Below are positions 1 to 10,044 of a DNA stretch of 64,000 nt, one piece after another. The translations under genes were made by a program, and so were the position numbers. The notes under the pieces are model-generated. The model was not told the DNA's origin. It made no database searches and was given only the letters and a program-made list of their open reading frames with translations. The stretch lies in NCBI RefSeq assembly GCF_002930645.1, contig NZ_PSNW01000001.1, positions 488,600 through 552,599 of the forward strand, read 5' to 3'. Positions within the stretch are counted from its first letter, which is position 1; every line of letters begins with the position of its first letter. The DNA comes from Solimonas fluminis. GTDB lineage: Bacteria > Pseudomonadota > Gammaproteobacteria > Nevskiales > Nevskiaceae.

Positions 1-1
1 C

Positions 2-3000
2 GCCGTGCAGGGCCGCCGCGAAAAGGTGGCCAAGGAGATCGCCGGTTTCGCCGGCGTCACCATCGCCAACCACAACGCTCCCGAGCAGTGCGTGATCTCC
101 GGCCCCAAGGCCCAGGTCGAAGCCGCGGCGAAGAGGCTGGGCGAAGCCGGCCTGCGCGCGACGCTGCTGCCGGTGTCGGGCGCTTTCCACACGCCGCTGG
201 TCGCCAGCGCCAAGGCCGCACTGTCGGCGGCGATCCACGCGACGAAGTTCGCCGCTCCGCAGCTTGCCGTCTTCTCCAACCAGACCGCCAAGCCCTACCC
301 GGCCAAGCCCACCGCGATGCAGGCGCAGCTCGACGAGCACATGCTCAGCAGCGTCGAGTTCGTGTCCGAAGTAGAGGCGATGCATGCCGCCGGCAGCCGC
401 GTCTTCCTGGAGCTGGGCCCCAAGGGCATCTGCTCCAACATGGCCAGGCAGACCCTGGCGGGCAAGGATGCGCAGGCCATCGCCCTCGACGGCAACGGCG
501 GCGGCCTTCGCGGCCTGCTGCTGGGCCTGTCCGAACTGTTCACCGCCGGCGTGAAGTGGCAGCCCTCTGCCCTGTTCGCCCACCGCGACCTCGCCCTGCT
601 CGATACCCACCAGCTGACCGAGCTGGCCAAGCCGCGCGTCGTGCCCAAGCACATGTGGCTGCTCAGCGGCGGCTGTGCCCGACCGATCGACGATCCGCTG
701 ATGCGCACCGGCAGCCAGCCGGCACTGACGCAGGCCTCCGCCGAGGCCGCGCGCAAGGTGCAGCACGACAAGCTCGTCGCCTCGCTGCCGCGCCCGGCTC
801 CGACCGTGATCCACCAGCCTGTCGCCGGTGCCCCGCAGATGCCGGTCGCACCGGCGCTGGGCAACGAAGCCCTGGTCGCCTACCAGCAGACCATGCGCCA
901 GTTCCTGAGCCTGCAGGAGCGCGTGGTGCAGCAGTTCCTCGGCGGCGCCGCGCCCGGCGCGATGCCGACGATGCCGGTCGCCATGCCGCAGATGCCGGTC
1001 ATGCCCGCCCCCGCCGTGCCGGCGCCGGTGGTGCCGCTTGCCGCCGCTCCAACGGCGGTGCCGGTGCAGCGCGCGATGCCCGTCGCCGCCCCCGCCCCGG
1101 CCGCCGTGCAGGCCGCCGCGCCCGCCTTCGACGCCCGCGAGGCACTGCTGGCGATCGTCGCCGAGCGCACCGGCTATCCGACCGACATGCTCGGCATGGA
1201 TGCGGACCTGGAAGCCGATCTCGGCATCGACTCGATCAAGCGCGTGGAGATCCTCGGCGCCCTGCAGAAGGCGCTGCCCGGCAGCACCGGCGCGCAGATG
1301 CAGTCGGTAATGGAGCGCTTCACCAAGTCCAAGACCCTCAACGCGATCCTGGCCGAAGTGCAGCCGCTGCTGCCGGCGCAGGCCGCCGCACCGGTCGCTG
1401 TACAGGCAGGGGCTGCAGCCCCTGCCGCGCCGGCCATCGACTACAGCGCCGCGCTGCTGGCCATCGTCGCCGAGCGCACCGGCTACCCGGTGGAGATGCT
1501 CGGCATGGACGCCGACCTGGAAGCCGATCTCGGCATCGACTCGATCAAGCGCGTGGAGATCCTCGGCGCCCTGCAGCAGTCGCTGCCGGCCGCCGCCGGC
1601 TCGCAGATGCAGTCGGTGATGGAGCGCTTCACCAAGTCCAAGACGCTGTCGGCGATCCTCGCCGAACTGCAGCGCCTGGTTCCGGCCGCCGCGCCCGCCA
1701 CCGCCACCGCCACCGCCACCGTGACGGTCGCCGTCGCCGCGCCCGCCGCCGCGGCCAGCGACTACACCGCGACGCTGCTGGCGATCGTCGCCGAGCGCAC
1801 CGGCTACCCGGTGGAGATGCTCGGCATGGACGCCGATCTCGAAGCCGACCTCGGCATCGACTCGATCAAGCGCGTGGAAATCCTCGGCGCCCTGCAGCAG
1901 TCGCTGCCGGCCGCCGCCGGCTCGCAGATGCAGTCGGTGATGGAGCGCTTCACCAAGTCCAAGACGCTGTCGGCGATCCTCGCCGAACTGCGCCGCCTGG
2001 CACCCGCGCTGAGTACTGTGGTCACTGCTTCCGTCACTCAGCACTCAGCACTCAGCAATCAGAATTTCGTGGAGTTGCTGACCGCCATCGTCGCCGAGCG
2101 CACCGGCTATCCGCCGGAGATGCTCGGCATGGAAGCCGACCTCGAAGCCGACCTCGGCATCGACTCGATCAAGCGCGTGGAAATCCTCGGCGCGTTCCAG
2201 AGGGCCCTGCCCGCTGAACTCAGCGCGCAGATGCAGGCCGCCATGGAGCGCTTCACCAAGTCCAAGACGCTGTCGGCGATCCTTGCCGAACTGCGCCGCC
2301 TGGCACCCGTGCTCAGTGCTGAGGACTCGGCGCTGGGTACAGTGGTCACTGCTCCCGCCACTCAGCACTCAGCGCTCAGCACTCAGAACTTCGTGGAGTT
2401 GCTGACCGGCATCGTCGCCGAGCGCACCGGCTATCCGCCGGAGATGCTCGGCATGGAGGCCGACCTCGAGGCCGACCTCGGCATCGACTCGATCAAGCGC
2501 GTGGAAATCCTCGGCGCCTTCCAGAAGGCCCTGCCCGCCGAACTCGGTGCGCAGATGCAGGCCGGCATGGAGCGCTACACCAAGGCCAAGACGCTGAGCG
2601 CGATCCTCAGGGCGCTGGACGGCCTGCAGGCCCCGGCGGCCGCCGCGGTCGCGGCCAGCGTCGCCGCTGCACCGCAGTTGCAGGCTGCCGCCGCGGCCGC
2701 CCCGGCGGCCGCCACGCCACGCTATGTCATCAAGTCGCGGCTGGCACCGCTGCCGGCCGCCAGCGTCAAGCTGTCCGGCCTGGCCATCGTGCTCGGCGGC
2801 GCGCTGCCCGTGGCCAAGCTGTTGCTGGCCGAGCTGAAGTCGCGCGGCATGACTCCGGTGCACGTCAGCGACAGCGAGCCGGAGAAGCTGCGGGCCGCCA
2901 TCGCCGCCGCCCGCGCCAAGCACGGCCCGGCCAAGGCCCTGTTGCAGATCAACGGCCTGGATCGCCGCAAGATCGCCGACCTCGCCGCCTGGAAGGCGCG

Positions 3001-5182
3001 CTACTCGCTGGATGCCCTGAGCCTCTACCACGGCCTCAAGGCCCTGGCGGCGGACCTGGAAACGGCGCGTGTCATCGGCGCCAGCCGCTTCGGCGGCAGT
3101 TTCGGCCGCGATTCCGTGGGCAAGGGCGCCGCCTCCGGCGGCGCGCCGAACGGCGTCTTCAACTGCCTGCGCTACGAGTACCCGCAGGCGCTGATGCGCG
3201 CGGTGGACTTCGACGGCCAGTCCGACGAGGACATCGCCCGCCTGATGGTGGATGAACTGGCCTCCGACTGCCGCGAACCGGAAGTCGGCTATGTCGGCGC
3301 GCTGCGCCACGGCAGCGTCACGTCCAGCCAGCCGCTGACCGCCAGCCCCTTCCCCGCCTCGGTCATCCCCAGCGGCGACTGGGTGGTGCTGGTCACCGGC
3401 GGTGCGCGCGGCATCACCGCCGAGATCGTCGAGGAACTGGTGCGCCCCGGCATGCGCCTGGTGCTGCTGGGCCGCACCGCGGCACCGGGCCCCGAATCCG
3501 CCGAGACCAGAGCCCATGCCGACGCCGCGCAGCTCAAGGCCGCGCTGCTCAAGGCGCGCATGGCGCGCGGCGAGAGGCCCAAGCCGGTCGAGATCGACCG
3601 GGAGGTCTCGCGCATCCTGGTGGACCGCGAGATTCGCGCCAACCTGGCGAAACTGGCTGCCGCCGGCGCCCAGGTCGAATACCTGGCCTGTGACGTGCGC
3701 GACGAGGCCGCCTTCGGCGGGCTGATCGACGGGCTCTATGCCAAGTACGGCAACATCGATGCCGTGCTGCATGGCGCCGGCGTGATCGAGGACAAGCTGT
3801 TCGTCGACAAGACGGCGGAGTCCTTCGAGCGCGTGCTGGGCACCAAGCTCGATGCCGCTTTCCTGCTGTCGCAGCGCCTGAAGCCGCAGAACCTCAAGCT
3901 GCTGGCCTTCTTCACCTCGGTGGCTGGCCGCTACGGCAACCGCGGCCAGAGCGACTACGCCGCCGCCAACGAAACGCTCAACCGCCTCGCCTGGCAGCTT
4001 CACCGCGAGTGGCCGCAGACCCGCGTGATCGCCGTCAACTGGGGGCCCTGGGACGCCGGCATGGCCAGCGAGGGCGTGCGCCGTGCCTTCAAGGAACGCG
4101 GCATCGAAGCCATCCCGGTCCCCTCGGGCCGCCGCTTCTTCCTCGACGAGATCGCCTACGGCCCGCGCAACGACGTGGAGATCGTGGCCGGCGCAGGCCC
4201 CTGGTACAAGCCGGAGCAGGATGCCCCCGAGGCGGCTGTCGCCGCGCCTGCCGCCACGCCCAGCGGCCTGCCGCTGATGCAGACGGCGCCGCGCATGGGC
4301 CCGGGCGGCAACATGATGCTGGAGCACACCTTCTGCCTGAGCTCCGACCCCTACCTGCTCGACCACCGCCTGGACGGCAAGGGCGTGCTGCCCGCCACCG
4401 GCGCGCTGGAATGGATGGCGCAGTTCGTCACCGCCGCCTGGCCAGGCTGGCACGTGGTGGAGATGCGTGACCACCGCGCGCTCAACAGCGTGATGCTCGA
4501 CCCCGAGGTCAACGGCGGCAAGCGCACGGTGCAGCTGCGCGCCCGCGCCTCCTCGCATTCGGACCTCAACGGCCAGACCATCACGGTGGAGATCATCGAC
4601 CCTGCCAAGAAGCTGCCGCTGTACCGCGCCACCGCGGTCCTGGCGCAGACGATGCCCGAACCGCCGGCGGTGAACGTCGAGGCGCTGAGCGGCGCCAAGC
4701 CGTTTGCCGCCACCGACGCCTACGCCCACTTCCTGTTCCACGGTCCGCGCTTCCAGCTCGCCTCCGAGATTCCGGCGGTCGCCGAAGGCGGCCTCGACGC
4801 CCGCGTACGTCCGAGCCTTCCCGGCGAGTGGCTGGCCGATGCGCAGGGCGGCTGGCTGTTCGATCCGGCGCTGTGCGACGTGGCGCCGCAGATGGCCATC
4901 GTCTGGTCGCGGCTCAACCGCAACATGACGGCCCTGCCCTCCGCCTTCGCCTCGGTGCGCCGCTACGGCAGCGACCCGCTGCCGAAGACGCTGCGCCTGG
5001 CGCTGCGCCTGCTGCCGGCGCCGCACGAATCGGCGATGGTCTACGACGCGCTGTATCTCGACGACAGCGGCCGCGTGCGCGTGGAGATGCGCCACTGCGA
5101 AGCCACCATGAGCGCCGCGCTGAACCGCCTCGGCGGCCAGGCGGCGGCAACCGTGAAGAACCAGCCCTCGGACCGCGCCTGA
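2..5182 (+). CDS. Iterative type I polyketide/PUFA-like synthase, C-terminal part: AT-5xACP-KR-DH (5' truncated by window)
   Basis: Multidomain synthase that loads, carries, ketoreduces and dehydrates an acyl chain. The reading frame is open at the window edge, so the amino terminus, where a KS and the AT Ser would be expected, is missing. What remains starts in an acyltransferase (GAFHTPLV, His near residue 63 of the fragment). Five acyl carrier domains follow, each with LGIDSIKR; the Ser codons are at 1232, 1541, 1862, 2165 and 2489. Next comes a ketoreductase (GGARGIT; SDY with Tyr near residue 1319) preceded by a structural half-KR, then a hot-dog dehydratase (LDHRLDGKGVLP, His near 1455; possible Asp near 1626). 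KS-AT-ACPn-KR-DH is the known architecture of PfaA-type PUFA synthases. The stop is one base before the next start, so the two are co-translated. The product is unknown. A PfaD-like enoyl reductase is not in the window. Confidence 0.9.
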   Translation, partial: AVQGRREKVAKEIAGFAGVTIANHNAPEQCVISGPKAQVEAAAKRLGEAGLRATLLPVSGAFHTPLVASAKAALSAAIHATKFAAPQLAVFSNQTAKPYPAKPTAMQAQLDEHMLSSVEFVSEVEAMHAAGSRVFLELGPKGICSNMARQTLAGKDAQAIALDGNGGGLRGLLLGLSELFTAGVKWQPSALFAHRDLALLDTHQLTELAKPRVVPKHMWLLSGGCARPIDDPLMRTGSQPALTQASAEAARKVQHDKLVASLPRPAPTVIHQPVAGAPQMPVAPALGNEALVAYQQTMRQFLSLQERVVQQFLGGAAPGAMPTMPVAMPQMPVMPAPAVPAPVVPLAAAPTAVPVQRAMPVAAPAPAAVQAAAPAFDAREALLAIVAERTGYPTDMLGMDADLEADLGIDSIKRVEILGALQKALPGSTGAQMQSVMERFTKSKTLNAILAEVQPLLPAQAAAPVAVQAGAAAPAAPAIDYSAALLAIVAERTGYPVEMLGMDADLEADLGIDSIKRVEILGALQQSLPAAAGSQMQSVMERFTKSKTLSAILAELQRLVPAAAPATATATATVTVAVAAPAAAASDYTATLLAIVAERTGYPVEMLGMDADLEADLGIDSIKRVEILGALQQSLPAAAGSQMQSVMERFTKSKTLSAILAELRRLAPALSTVVTASVTQHSALSNQNFVELLTAIVAERTGYPPEMLGMEADLEADLGIDSIKRVEILGAFQRALPAELSAQMQAAMERFTKSKTLSAILAELRRLAPVLSAEDSALGTVVTAPATQHSALSTQNFVELLTGIVAERTGYPPEMLGMEADLEADLGIDSIKRVEILGAFQKALPAELGAQMQAGMERYTKAKTLSAILRALDGLQAPAAAAVAASVAAAPQLQAAAAAAPAAATPRYVIKSRLAPLPAASVKLSGLAIVLGGALPVAKLLLAELKSRGMTPVHVSDSEPEKLRAAIAAARAKHGPAKALLQINGLDRRKIADLAAWKARYSLDALSLYHGLKALAADLETARVIGASRFGGSFGRDSVGKGAASGGAPNGVFNCLRYEYPQALMRAVDFDGQSDEDIARLMVDELASDCREPEVGYVGALRHGSVTSSQPLTASPFPASVIPSGDWVVLVTGGARGITAEIVEELVRPGMRLVLLGRTAAPGPESAETRAHADAAQLKAALLKARMARGERPKPVEIDREVSRILVDREIRANLAKLAAAGAQVEYLACDVRDEAAFGGLIDGLYAKYGNIDAVLHGAGVIEDKLFVDKTAESFERVLGTKLDAAFLLSQRLKPQNLKLLAFFTSVAGRYGNRGQSDYAAANETLNRLAWQLHREWPQTRVIAVNWGPWDAGMASEGVRRAFKERGIEAIPVPSGRRFFLDEIAYGPRNDVEIVAGAGPWYKPEQDAPEAAVAAPAATPSGLPLMQTAPRMGPGGNMMLEHTFCLSSDPYLLDHRLDGKGVLPATGALEWMAQFVTAAWPGWHVVEMRDHRALNSVMLDPEVNGGKRTVQLRARASSHSDLNGQTITVEIIDPAKKLPLYRATAVLAQTMPEPPAVNVEALSGAKPFAATDAYAHFLFHGPRFQLASEIPAVAEGGLDARVRPSLPGEWLADAQGGWLFDPALCDVAPQMAIVWSRLNRNMTALPSAFASVRRYGSDPLPKTLRLALRLLPAPHESAMVYDALYLDDSGRVRVEMRHCEATMSAALNRLGGQAAATVKNQPSDRA

Positions 5183-5183
5183 G

Positions 5184-8100
5184 ATGACCCAGCCACTGGA
5201 TATCGCGATCGTAGGCCTAGCCGGCGTCTACCCGGGCGCCGGCAGCGCGCGGCACTACTGGCAGAACATCCTCGACAAGATCGACGCCACCAGCGAGGCC
5301 GACCCGGAATGGGTCGGCCCTTACTACGAACCCAACAGCACGCGCGAGGACCGCATCTACACCACGCGCGGCGGCTTCCTGGGCGAGCATGCGCGCGTCA
5401 ATCCGCAGGACTACGGCGTGATGCCGAACGTGGCCGCGGGCAGCGACCCGGACCATATGCTGGCCCTGAAGGTGGCGCACGACGCCCTGGACGACGCCGG
5501 CTACCTGCACAAGCCCTTCGACCGCGAGCGGGCCGGCGTGATCATCGCGCGCGGCACCTACGGCAACCGCGGCATGGCCGGCCTGATGTCCCGCAACTGC
5601 TTCCTGGACCAGGCCATGGACCTGGTGCGCGGACTGCGCCCGGACTTCAACGAGAACGACATCCTCCGGCTGCAGAATGCGCTCAAGGCGCAGCTGCCGC
5701 CGTTCAACGCCGAGCACATCGGCGTGCTGACGCCCAACGTCATCGCCGGCCTGATCGCCAATCGCCTCAACCTGATGGGGCCCAGCTACATCGTCGATGC
5801 CGCCTGCGCATCGACGCTGATCGCAGTTGAGCAGGCGGCGTCGGCGCTCAGCAGCGGCCGCTGCGACCTGATCATCACCGGCGGCTCCCAGGTGCATACG
5901 CCGCCGCAGCTGTTCATCCAGTTCTGCCGCATCGGCGCGCTGTCGCGGGACCGCATCCGCCCCTTCCAGAAGGGCTCTGACGGCACCCTGCTGGGCGAGG
6001 GCATCGGCATGCTGGTGCTCAAGCGCCGCGCCGACGCCGAACGCGACGGCGACCGCATCTATGCCGTGATCCGCGGCGTCGGCACCGCCAGCGACGGCCG
6101 TGCCAAGGGCCTGCTGGCGCCGCGCCTGGAAGGCGAGATTCTGGCCATGCGCCGCGCCTACCAGAGCAGCGGCATCGACCCGATGACGATCGACCTGATC
6201 GAGGCGCACGGCACCGGCACCGCGGTGGGCGACAAGACCGAGATCGAGGCGCTCACCCAGATCTACGGCGCCCGCGGCCACGACCCGCAGGTCGCCATCA
6301 CCGCGGTCAAGTCGATGATCGGCCATTGCATGCCGGCCTCCGGTGGCGCTGCGCTGATCAAGACCGCGCTGGCGCTGCACCACAAGGTGCTGCCGCCGAT
6401 GCTCTGCGACACCCCGGACCCGAACCTGGGCCTGGAGAAGACGCCGTTCTACCTCAACACCGAGACGCGGCCCTGGCTGCACGGCAAGGATCATCCGCGC
6501 CGCGCCGGCGTCAACGCCTTCGGCTTCGGCGGCATCAACGGGCATGTCATCCTGGAGGAGTACCGCGAGCATCGCCCGGTACAGATGCAGGTCCTGCATG
6601 CCCCCAGCGATTCCGAGCTGGTGGCGCTGGCGGCGGAGTCGCGCGAGGAGCTGCTGCAGCGTGCCCGCGCGGCGCTGGCGCACCTCAGGACCGCGACGCT
6701 TCCGGAGGTCGCCAAGGCCTGCGGCACCTACGGCCGCGGCCCCTTTCGCCTCGCCATCGTCTGCGCCGATGCCGCCGATCTGGAGCGCAAGCTGAACCAG
6801 GCGATCGAGAAGATCGAGCGCCCCGACGTCAAGCCCTTCAAGACCCGGGCCGGCATCAACTACGGCGCCGGCGAAGTGGCCGGCAAGCTCTGCCTGCTGT
6901 TCCCGGGCGAGGGCTCGCAGTACCCGAACATGCTGGCCGACCTCTGCGTGCACTTCCCGCAGGTGCGCGACTGGTTCGACTTCATCGAGCAGAACGCCAC
7001 CCGCCGCGGCAGCCCCTCGCGCGTGCCCGCGCTGCTGCCGCCCCCGACGGTGCTCAGCGAGGAGGCCCGCAAGCAGCTGGAGGAGCGCCTGTACGAGATG
7101 GACGTGGCGGCGGAAGGCGTGTTCGCCGCCAGCCTCGGCCTGCATGCGCTGCTGCAGGATCTCGGCTTCCAGCCGGATGCCATGCTGGGCCACAGCACCG
7201 GCGAGAACACGGTGCTGACCGCTGCCGGCATGAATCGCGTGCGCCACCGCGCCGAGACCGCCGACGCGGTGCAGGTGTTCAACCGCATCTTCAACGAGCT
7301 GGACGCCGCCGGGAAGATCGCGGAAGGCTCGCTGCTGACCATCGGCGGGCTGACGCCCTCGCTGCGCGCGGCGCTGCTGGCCGACCTCGGCGAGATGCAC
7401 CTGGCGATGGACAACTGCCCCAACCAGCTGGTGCTGTTCGGACCGCCGCAGGCCGCCCACAAGCTGCACGAGCAGCTCAGCGCCGAAGGCGCGATCTGCC
7501 AGGAGCTGCCCTTCGGCCGCGCCTACCACACCGCGCTGTTCAAGCCGCTGGCCGATGCCTTCCGCGGCTACTTCAAGACCCTGGACCTGGGCGCCGGCAC
7601 GACGACGGTCTACAGCGCCTCGACCTGCGCGCCCTTCCCCGCCGACGCCGACGGCATCCGCGAACTCGCGGCGCGGCAGTGGGAGCACCCGGTCCGCTTC
7701 ACCGAGACCATCCAGCGGCTCTACGAGGACGGCTACCGCGTGTTCCTGGAGGTCGGCCCCAGCGGCAACCTGACCTCCTTCGTCGGCGATACCCTGCGCG
7801 GCAAGGACGACGTGCTGGCGGTATCCAGCAACAGCCGCCGCAAGCCGGGCATGGCACACCTGCACCAGACCCTGGCGCAGCTGTTCGCCGCCGGCGTCAG
7901 CTTCGACCCCTCGCGCCTGTTCGCGCATCGCAAGGTCGCCGATCTCGACCTGCTGGGCGAACCGCGGGCCGCACCCAAGCCGCTGCCGCGCATGAAGCTG
8001 GTGAACCCGGTGTGGCAGCTGCCGGAGGAATGGAAGAAGCCGCTGCCGCAGGCCGTGGCTCCCACCGCCGCGCCGGCACCGGTTCCGGTTGCGGCTCCCG

Positions 8101-10007
8101 CGCCAGTCGCCGCCTCCGCCGCGGCAGCCGCGCCCGCCGATCCGCGGCTTGCGGCGCTGAACGCGCATTTCTCGCTGATGCAGGACTTCCTCGACAGCCA
8201 GGCCCGCGTGCTCGGCCTGGCCGGCGGCGGCGCGGCGATGCCGCCGGCGGCCGCCTCCCCGTCCGCCGCACCGGCGGGCTTCGACCCGGCCTTCCCGCTG
8301 CTGGGCCCGGTGGAACTGTCGGGCGGCAGGCTGTCGTCCGAACGCCGCTACACCCTCGAGCAGGACCTGTTCCTGCGCGACCACACGCTGGGCGACGCGC
8401 CCAGCGCGGCGGACCCGGCGCTGACCGGCCTGCCCGTGATCCCCTTCACCTACAGCATGGAGCTGATCGCCCAGGCTGCGGTGCGCCTGTCCGGCCGCGG
8501 CGACCGCGTGGTCAGCGCCATCGAGAATGCCCGCGGCAGCCGCTGGCTGTCGCTGGACGACGGTGCCATAACGCTGCGCGTGCTCGCCGAGGCGGCGCCG
8601 GGCAATCCCGATGCCGTCGCCTGCCGCGTGTTCCTGCTCGGCGAGGGCAGCACGCCCGGCGGCCTGCTGGTGTTCGAGGGCACGGTGCTGCTGGCGGCCG
8701 GATACCCCGCCGCGCCGGCGCCGCTGCCGCTGTCCCCTGCCGGCCTCCGGCCGCCGCACATCCACCTGCCCGGCCAGCTCTACCGGCACGGCATGTTCCA
8801 CGGCCCGCGCCTGCAGGGCGTGGCGCGCATCGACGGCTACGGCGAACAGGGCATCGTCTCCGAACTGGTGACGATCCCGGTGCACGACTACTTCGCCGGC
8901 ACCCCGGCGCCGCGCTTCCAGCTCGACGCCGCGCTGCTCGACGCCGCCGGCCAGCTGGCGGGCTTCTGGCTGCGGGAACGCAACCCGGGCGTGCCCAACT
9001 GCTTCCCGTTCCGCGTGAAGCGCCTGTCGCTCTATGCCCCGCCACCGCCGCCGGGCCAGCGCTACAGCTGCCATGGCGCGATCACCCTGCCCAGCCCCAC
9101 GGTGCTGGAAGCGCGCTGGGACGTGGTCGGCGCCGACGGCCGCCTGCTGCTGCGCGCCGAGGGCTGGGAAGACCGCGTGTTCAGCGGCGACGAGCGCTTC
9201 TTCGGCTTCCGCCTGGACCCGGCGCATGCGCGCCTGTCCGAGCCGGCGCTGTCCGGCCAGTTGCCGGCGGAACTCTGCCTGCGCCGCATCGAGCCCCTGC
9301 CCGAGGGCACGCTCGACGAGGGCGGCACCATCTGGAAGCGCATGCTGGCCCACATGGTGTTGAGCCGGCGCGAGCGCGCCGTGTTCAACGCCCTGCCGCA
9401 GCAGGGACCGCGCCGCGAGGAATGGCTGATGGGCCGCCTGGCTGCCAAGGACGCCGCGCGCGACTGGTACCGGCTGCGCACCGGCACCGAGCTGGCGCCG
9501 GCCGACGTGGAGATCGAATCCGACGCCAGCGGCCGGCCGCGGGTGCGCTGCCCGGCCCTGCCCCAGGTCGGCGCCCCGGTGCTGTCCATCGCCCATAGCC
9601 GGCGCTGGGCCTACGCCGTGGCCAGCGACCCGAGCGTGGCGCTGGGACTGGACTACCAGCGGGCCGACAACCTGCGCACCGAGGACGTGGCCGCCGGCGG
9701 CTTCTCCGCCGCCGAGCAGGTCTGGTTCCAGGGCACCGACAGCGCCGAGCGCAGCCGCATCGTGCTGGCCCTGTGGTGCGCCAAGGAGGCCGCCGCCAAG
9801 GCCGCGGGCACCGGCCTGAACGGGCGCCCGCAGGACTGGCAGGTGGTCGCCGCACAGCTGGACAACCGCCTCGGCGGACCGCAGATGGCGCGAGTGCGCT
9901 ACAGCGGTCAGGATTACGATGTCGCCCTGCATGCCGAGCCCGGCCAGGCCATGCTGGCGCTCTGCGTCACCGCCGCGCCGCGGGCCGAACAATGGCGGCC
10001 CGCCTGA
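5184..10007 (+). CDS. Type I polyketide/PUFA-like synthase KS-AT-DH with C-terminal 4'-phosphopantetheinyl transferase
   Basis: A 1607-residue protein combining chain condensation, dehydration and, by inference, activation of its own carrier domains. The ketosynthase (about 5-455) has the full triad: Cys208 in DAACAST, His342 in EAHGTGT and His381 in MIGHC. An acyltransferase follows with Ser671 in GHSTGE and His782 in GRAYHT. After an Ala/Pro-rich linker (about 960-1060) comes a dehydratase with His1067 in LRDHTLG and probable Asp1253 in LLDAAGQ. The last about 200 residues are a Sfp-type phosphopantetheinyl transferase: LGLDYQRAD (Asp1490) and WCAKEAAAKAAG (Trp1531, Lys1534, Glu1535). In Pfa systems the PPTase is usually a separate protein (PfaE) or sits elsewhere, so this fusion is notable. 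No second KS-like chain-length factor was found. Confidence 0.92.
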   Translation: MTQPLDIAIVGLAGVYPGAGSARHYWQNILDKIDATSEADPEWVGPYYEPNSTREDRIYTTRGGFLGEHARVNPQDYGVMPNVAAGSDPDHMLALKVAHDALDDAGYLHKPFDRERAGVIIARGTYGNRGMAGLMSRNCFLDQAMDLVRGLRPDFNENDILRLQNALKAQLPPFNAEHIGVLTPNVIAGLIANRLNLMGPSYIVDAACASTLIAVEQAASALSSGRCDLIITGGSQVHTPPQLFIQFCRIGALSRDRIRPFQKGSDGTLLGEGIGMLVLKRRADAERDGDRIYAVIRGVGTASDGRAKGLLAPRLEGEILAMRRAYQSSGIDPMTIDLIEAHGTGTAVGDKTEIEALTQIYGARGHDPQVAITAVKSMIGHCMPASGGAALIKTALALHHKVLPPMLCDTPDPNLGLEKTPFYLNTETRPWLHGKDHPRRAGVNAFGFGGINGHVILEEYREHRPVQMQVLHAPSDSELVALAAESREELLQRARAALAHLRTATLPEVAKACGTYGRGPFRLAIVCADAADLERKLNQAIEKIERPDVKPFKTRAGINYGAGEVAGKLCLLFPGEGSQYPNMLADLCVHFPQVRDWFDFIEQNATRRGSPSRVPALLPPPTVLSEEARKQLEERLYEMDVAAEGVFAASLGLHALLQDLGFQPDAMLGHSTGENTVLTAAGMNRVRHRAETADAVQVFNRIFNELDAAGKIAEGSLLTIGGLTPSLRAALLADLGEMHLAMDNCPNQLVLFGPPQAAHKLHEQLSAEGAICQELPFGRAYHTALFKPLADAFRGYFKTLDLGAGTTTVYSASTCAPFPADADGIRELAARQWEHPVRFTETIQRLYEDGYRVFLEVGPSGNLTSFVGDTLRGKDDVLAVSSNSRRKPGMAHLHQTLAQLFAAGVSFDPSRLFAHRKVADLDLLGEPRAAPKPLPRMKLVNPVWQLPEEWKKPLPQAVAPTAAPAPVPVAAPAPVAASAAAAAPADPRLAALNAHFSLMQDFLDSQARVLGLAGGGAAMPPAAASPSAAPAGFDPAFPLLGPVELSGGRLSSERRYTLEQDLFLRDHTLGDAPSAADPALTGLPVIPFTYSMELIAQAAVRLSGRGDRVVSAIENARGSRWLSLDDGAITLRVLAEAAPGNPDAVACRVFLLGEGSTPGGLLVFEGTVLLAAGYPAAPAPLPLSPAGLRPPHIHLPGQLYRHGMFHGPRLQGVARIDGYGEQGIVSELVTIPVHDYFAGTPAPRFQLDAALLDAAGQLAGFWLRERNPGVPNCFPFRVKRLSLYAPPPPPGQRYSCHGAITLPSPTVLEARWDVVGADGRLLLRAEGWEDRVFSGDERFFGFRLDPAHARLSEPALSGQLPAELCLRRIEPLPEGTLDEGGTIWKRMLAHMVLSRRERAVFNALPQQGPRREEWLMGRLAAKDAARDWYRLRTGTELAPADVEIESDASGRPRVRCPALPQVGAPVLSIAHSRRWAYAVASDPSVALGLDYQRADNLRTEDVAAGGFSAAEQVWFQGTDSAERSRIVLALWCAKEAAAKAAGTGLNGRPQDWQVVAAQLDNRLGGPQMARVRYSGQDYDVALHAEPGQAMLALCVTAAPRAEQWRPA

Positions 10008-10044
10008 TTGCCCTGACAAAATTCCCCCTCGAGAAGACACGATC

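Noticed and set aside
1697-1722. ACCGCC repeat in the synthase gene as a phase-variable tract
   Set aside because: Hexanucleotide units keep the frame and lie in an Ala/Thr linker; no frame switching expected.
2369-5095. Long minus-strand open frame of about 900 codons
   Set aside because: Antisense to the AT-ACP-KR-DH synthase, low-complexity His/Gln/Arg/Gly composition and no recognisable domain; product of high GC.
6326-9598. Alternative plus-frame reading of about 1090 codons
   Set aside because: Out-of-frame copy of the synthase gene, Arg/Pro/Gly-rich, without motifs.
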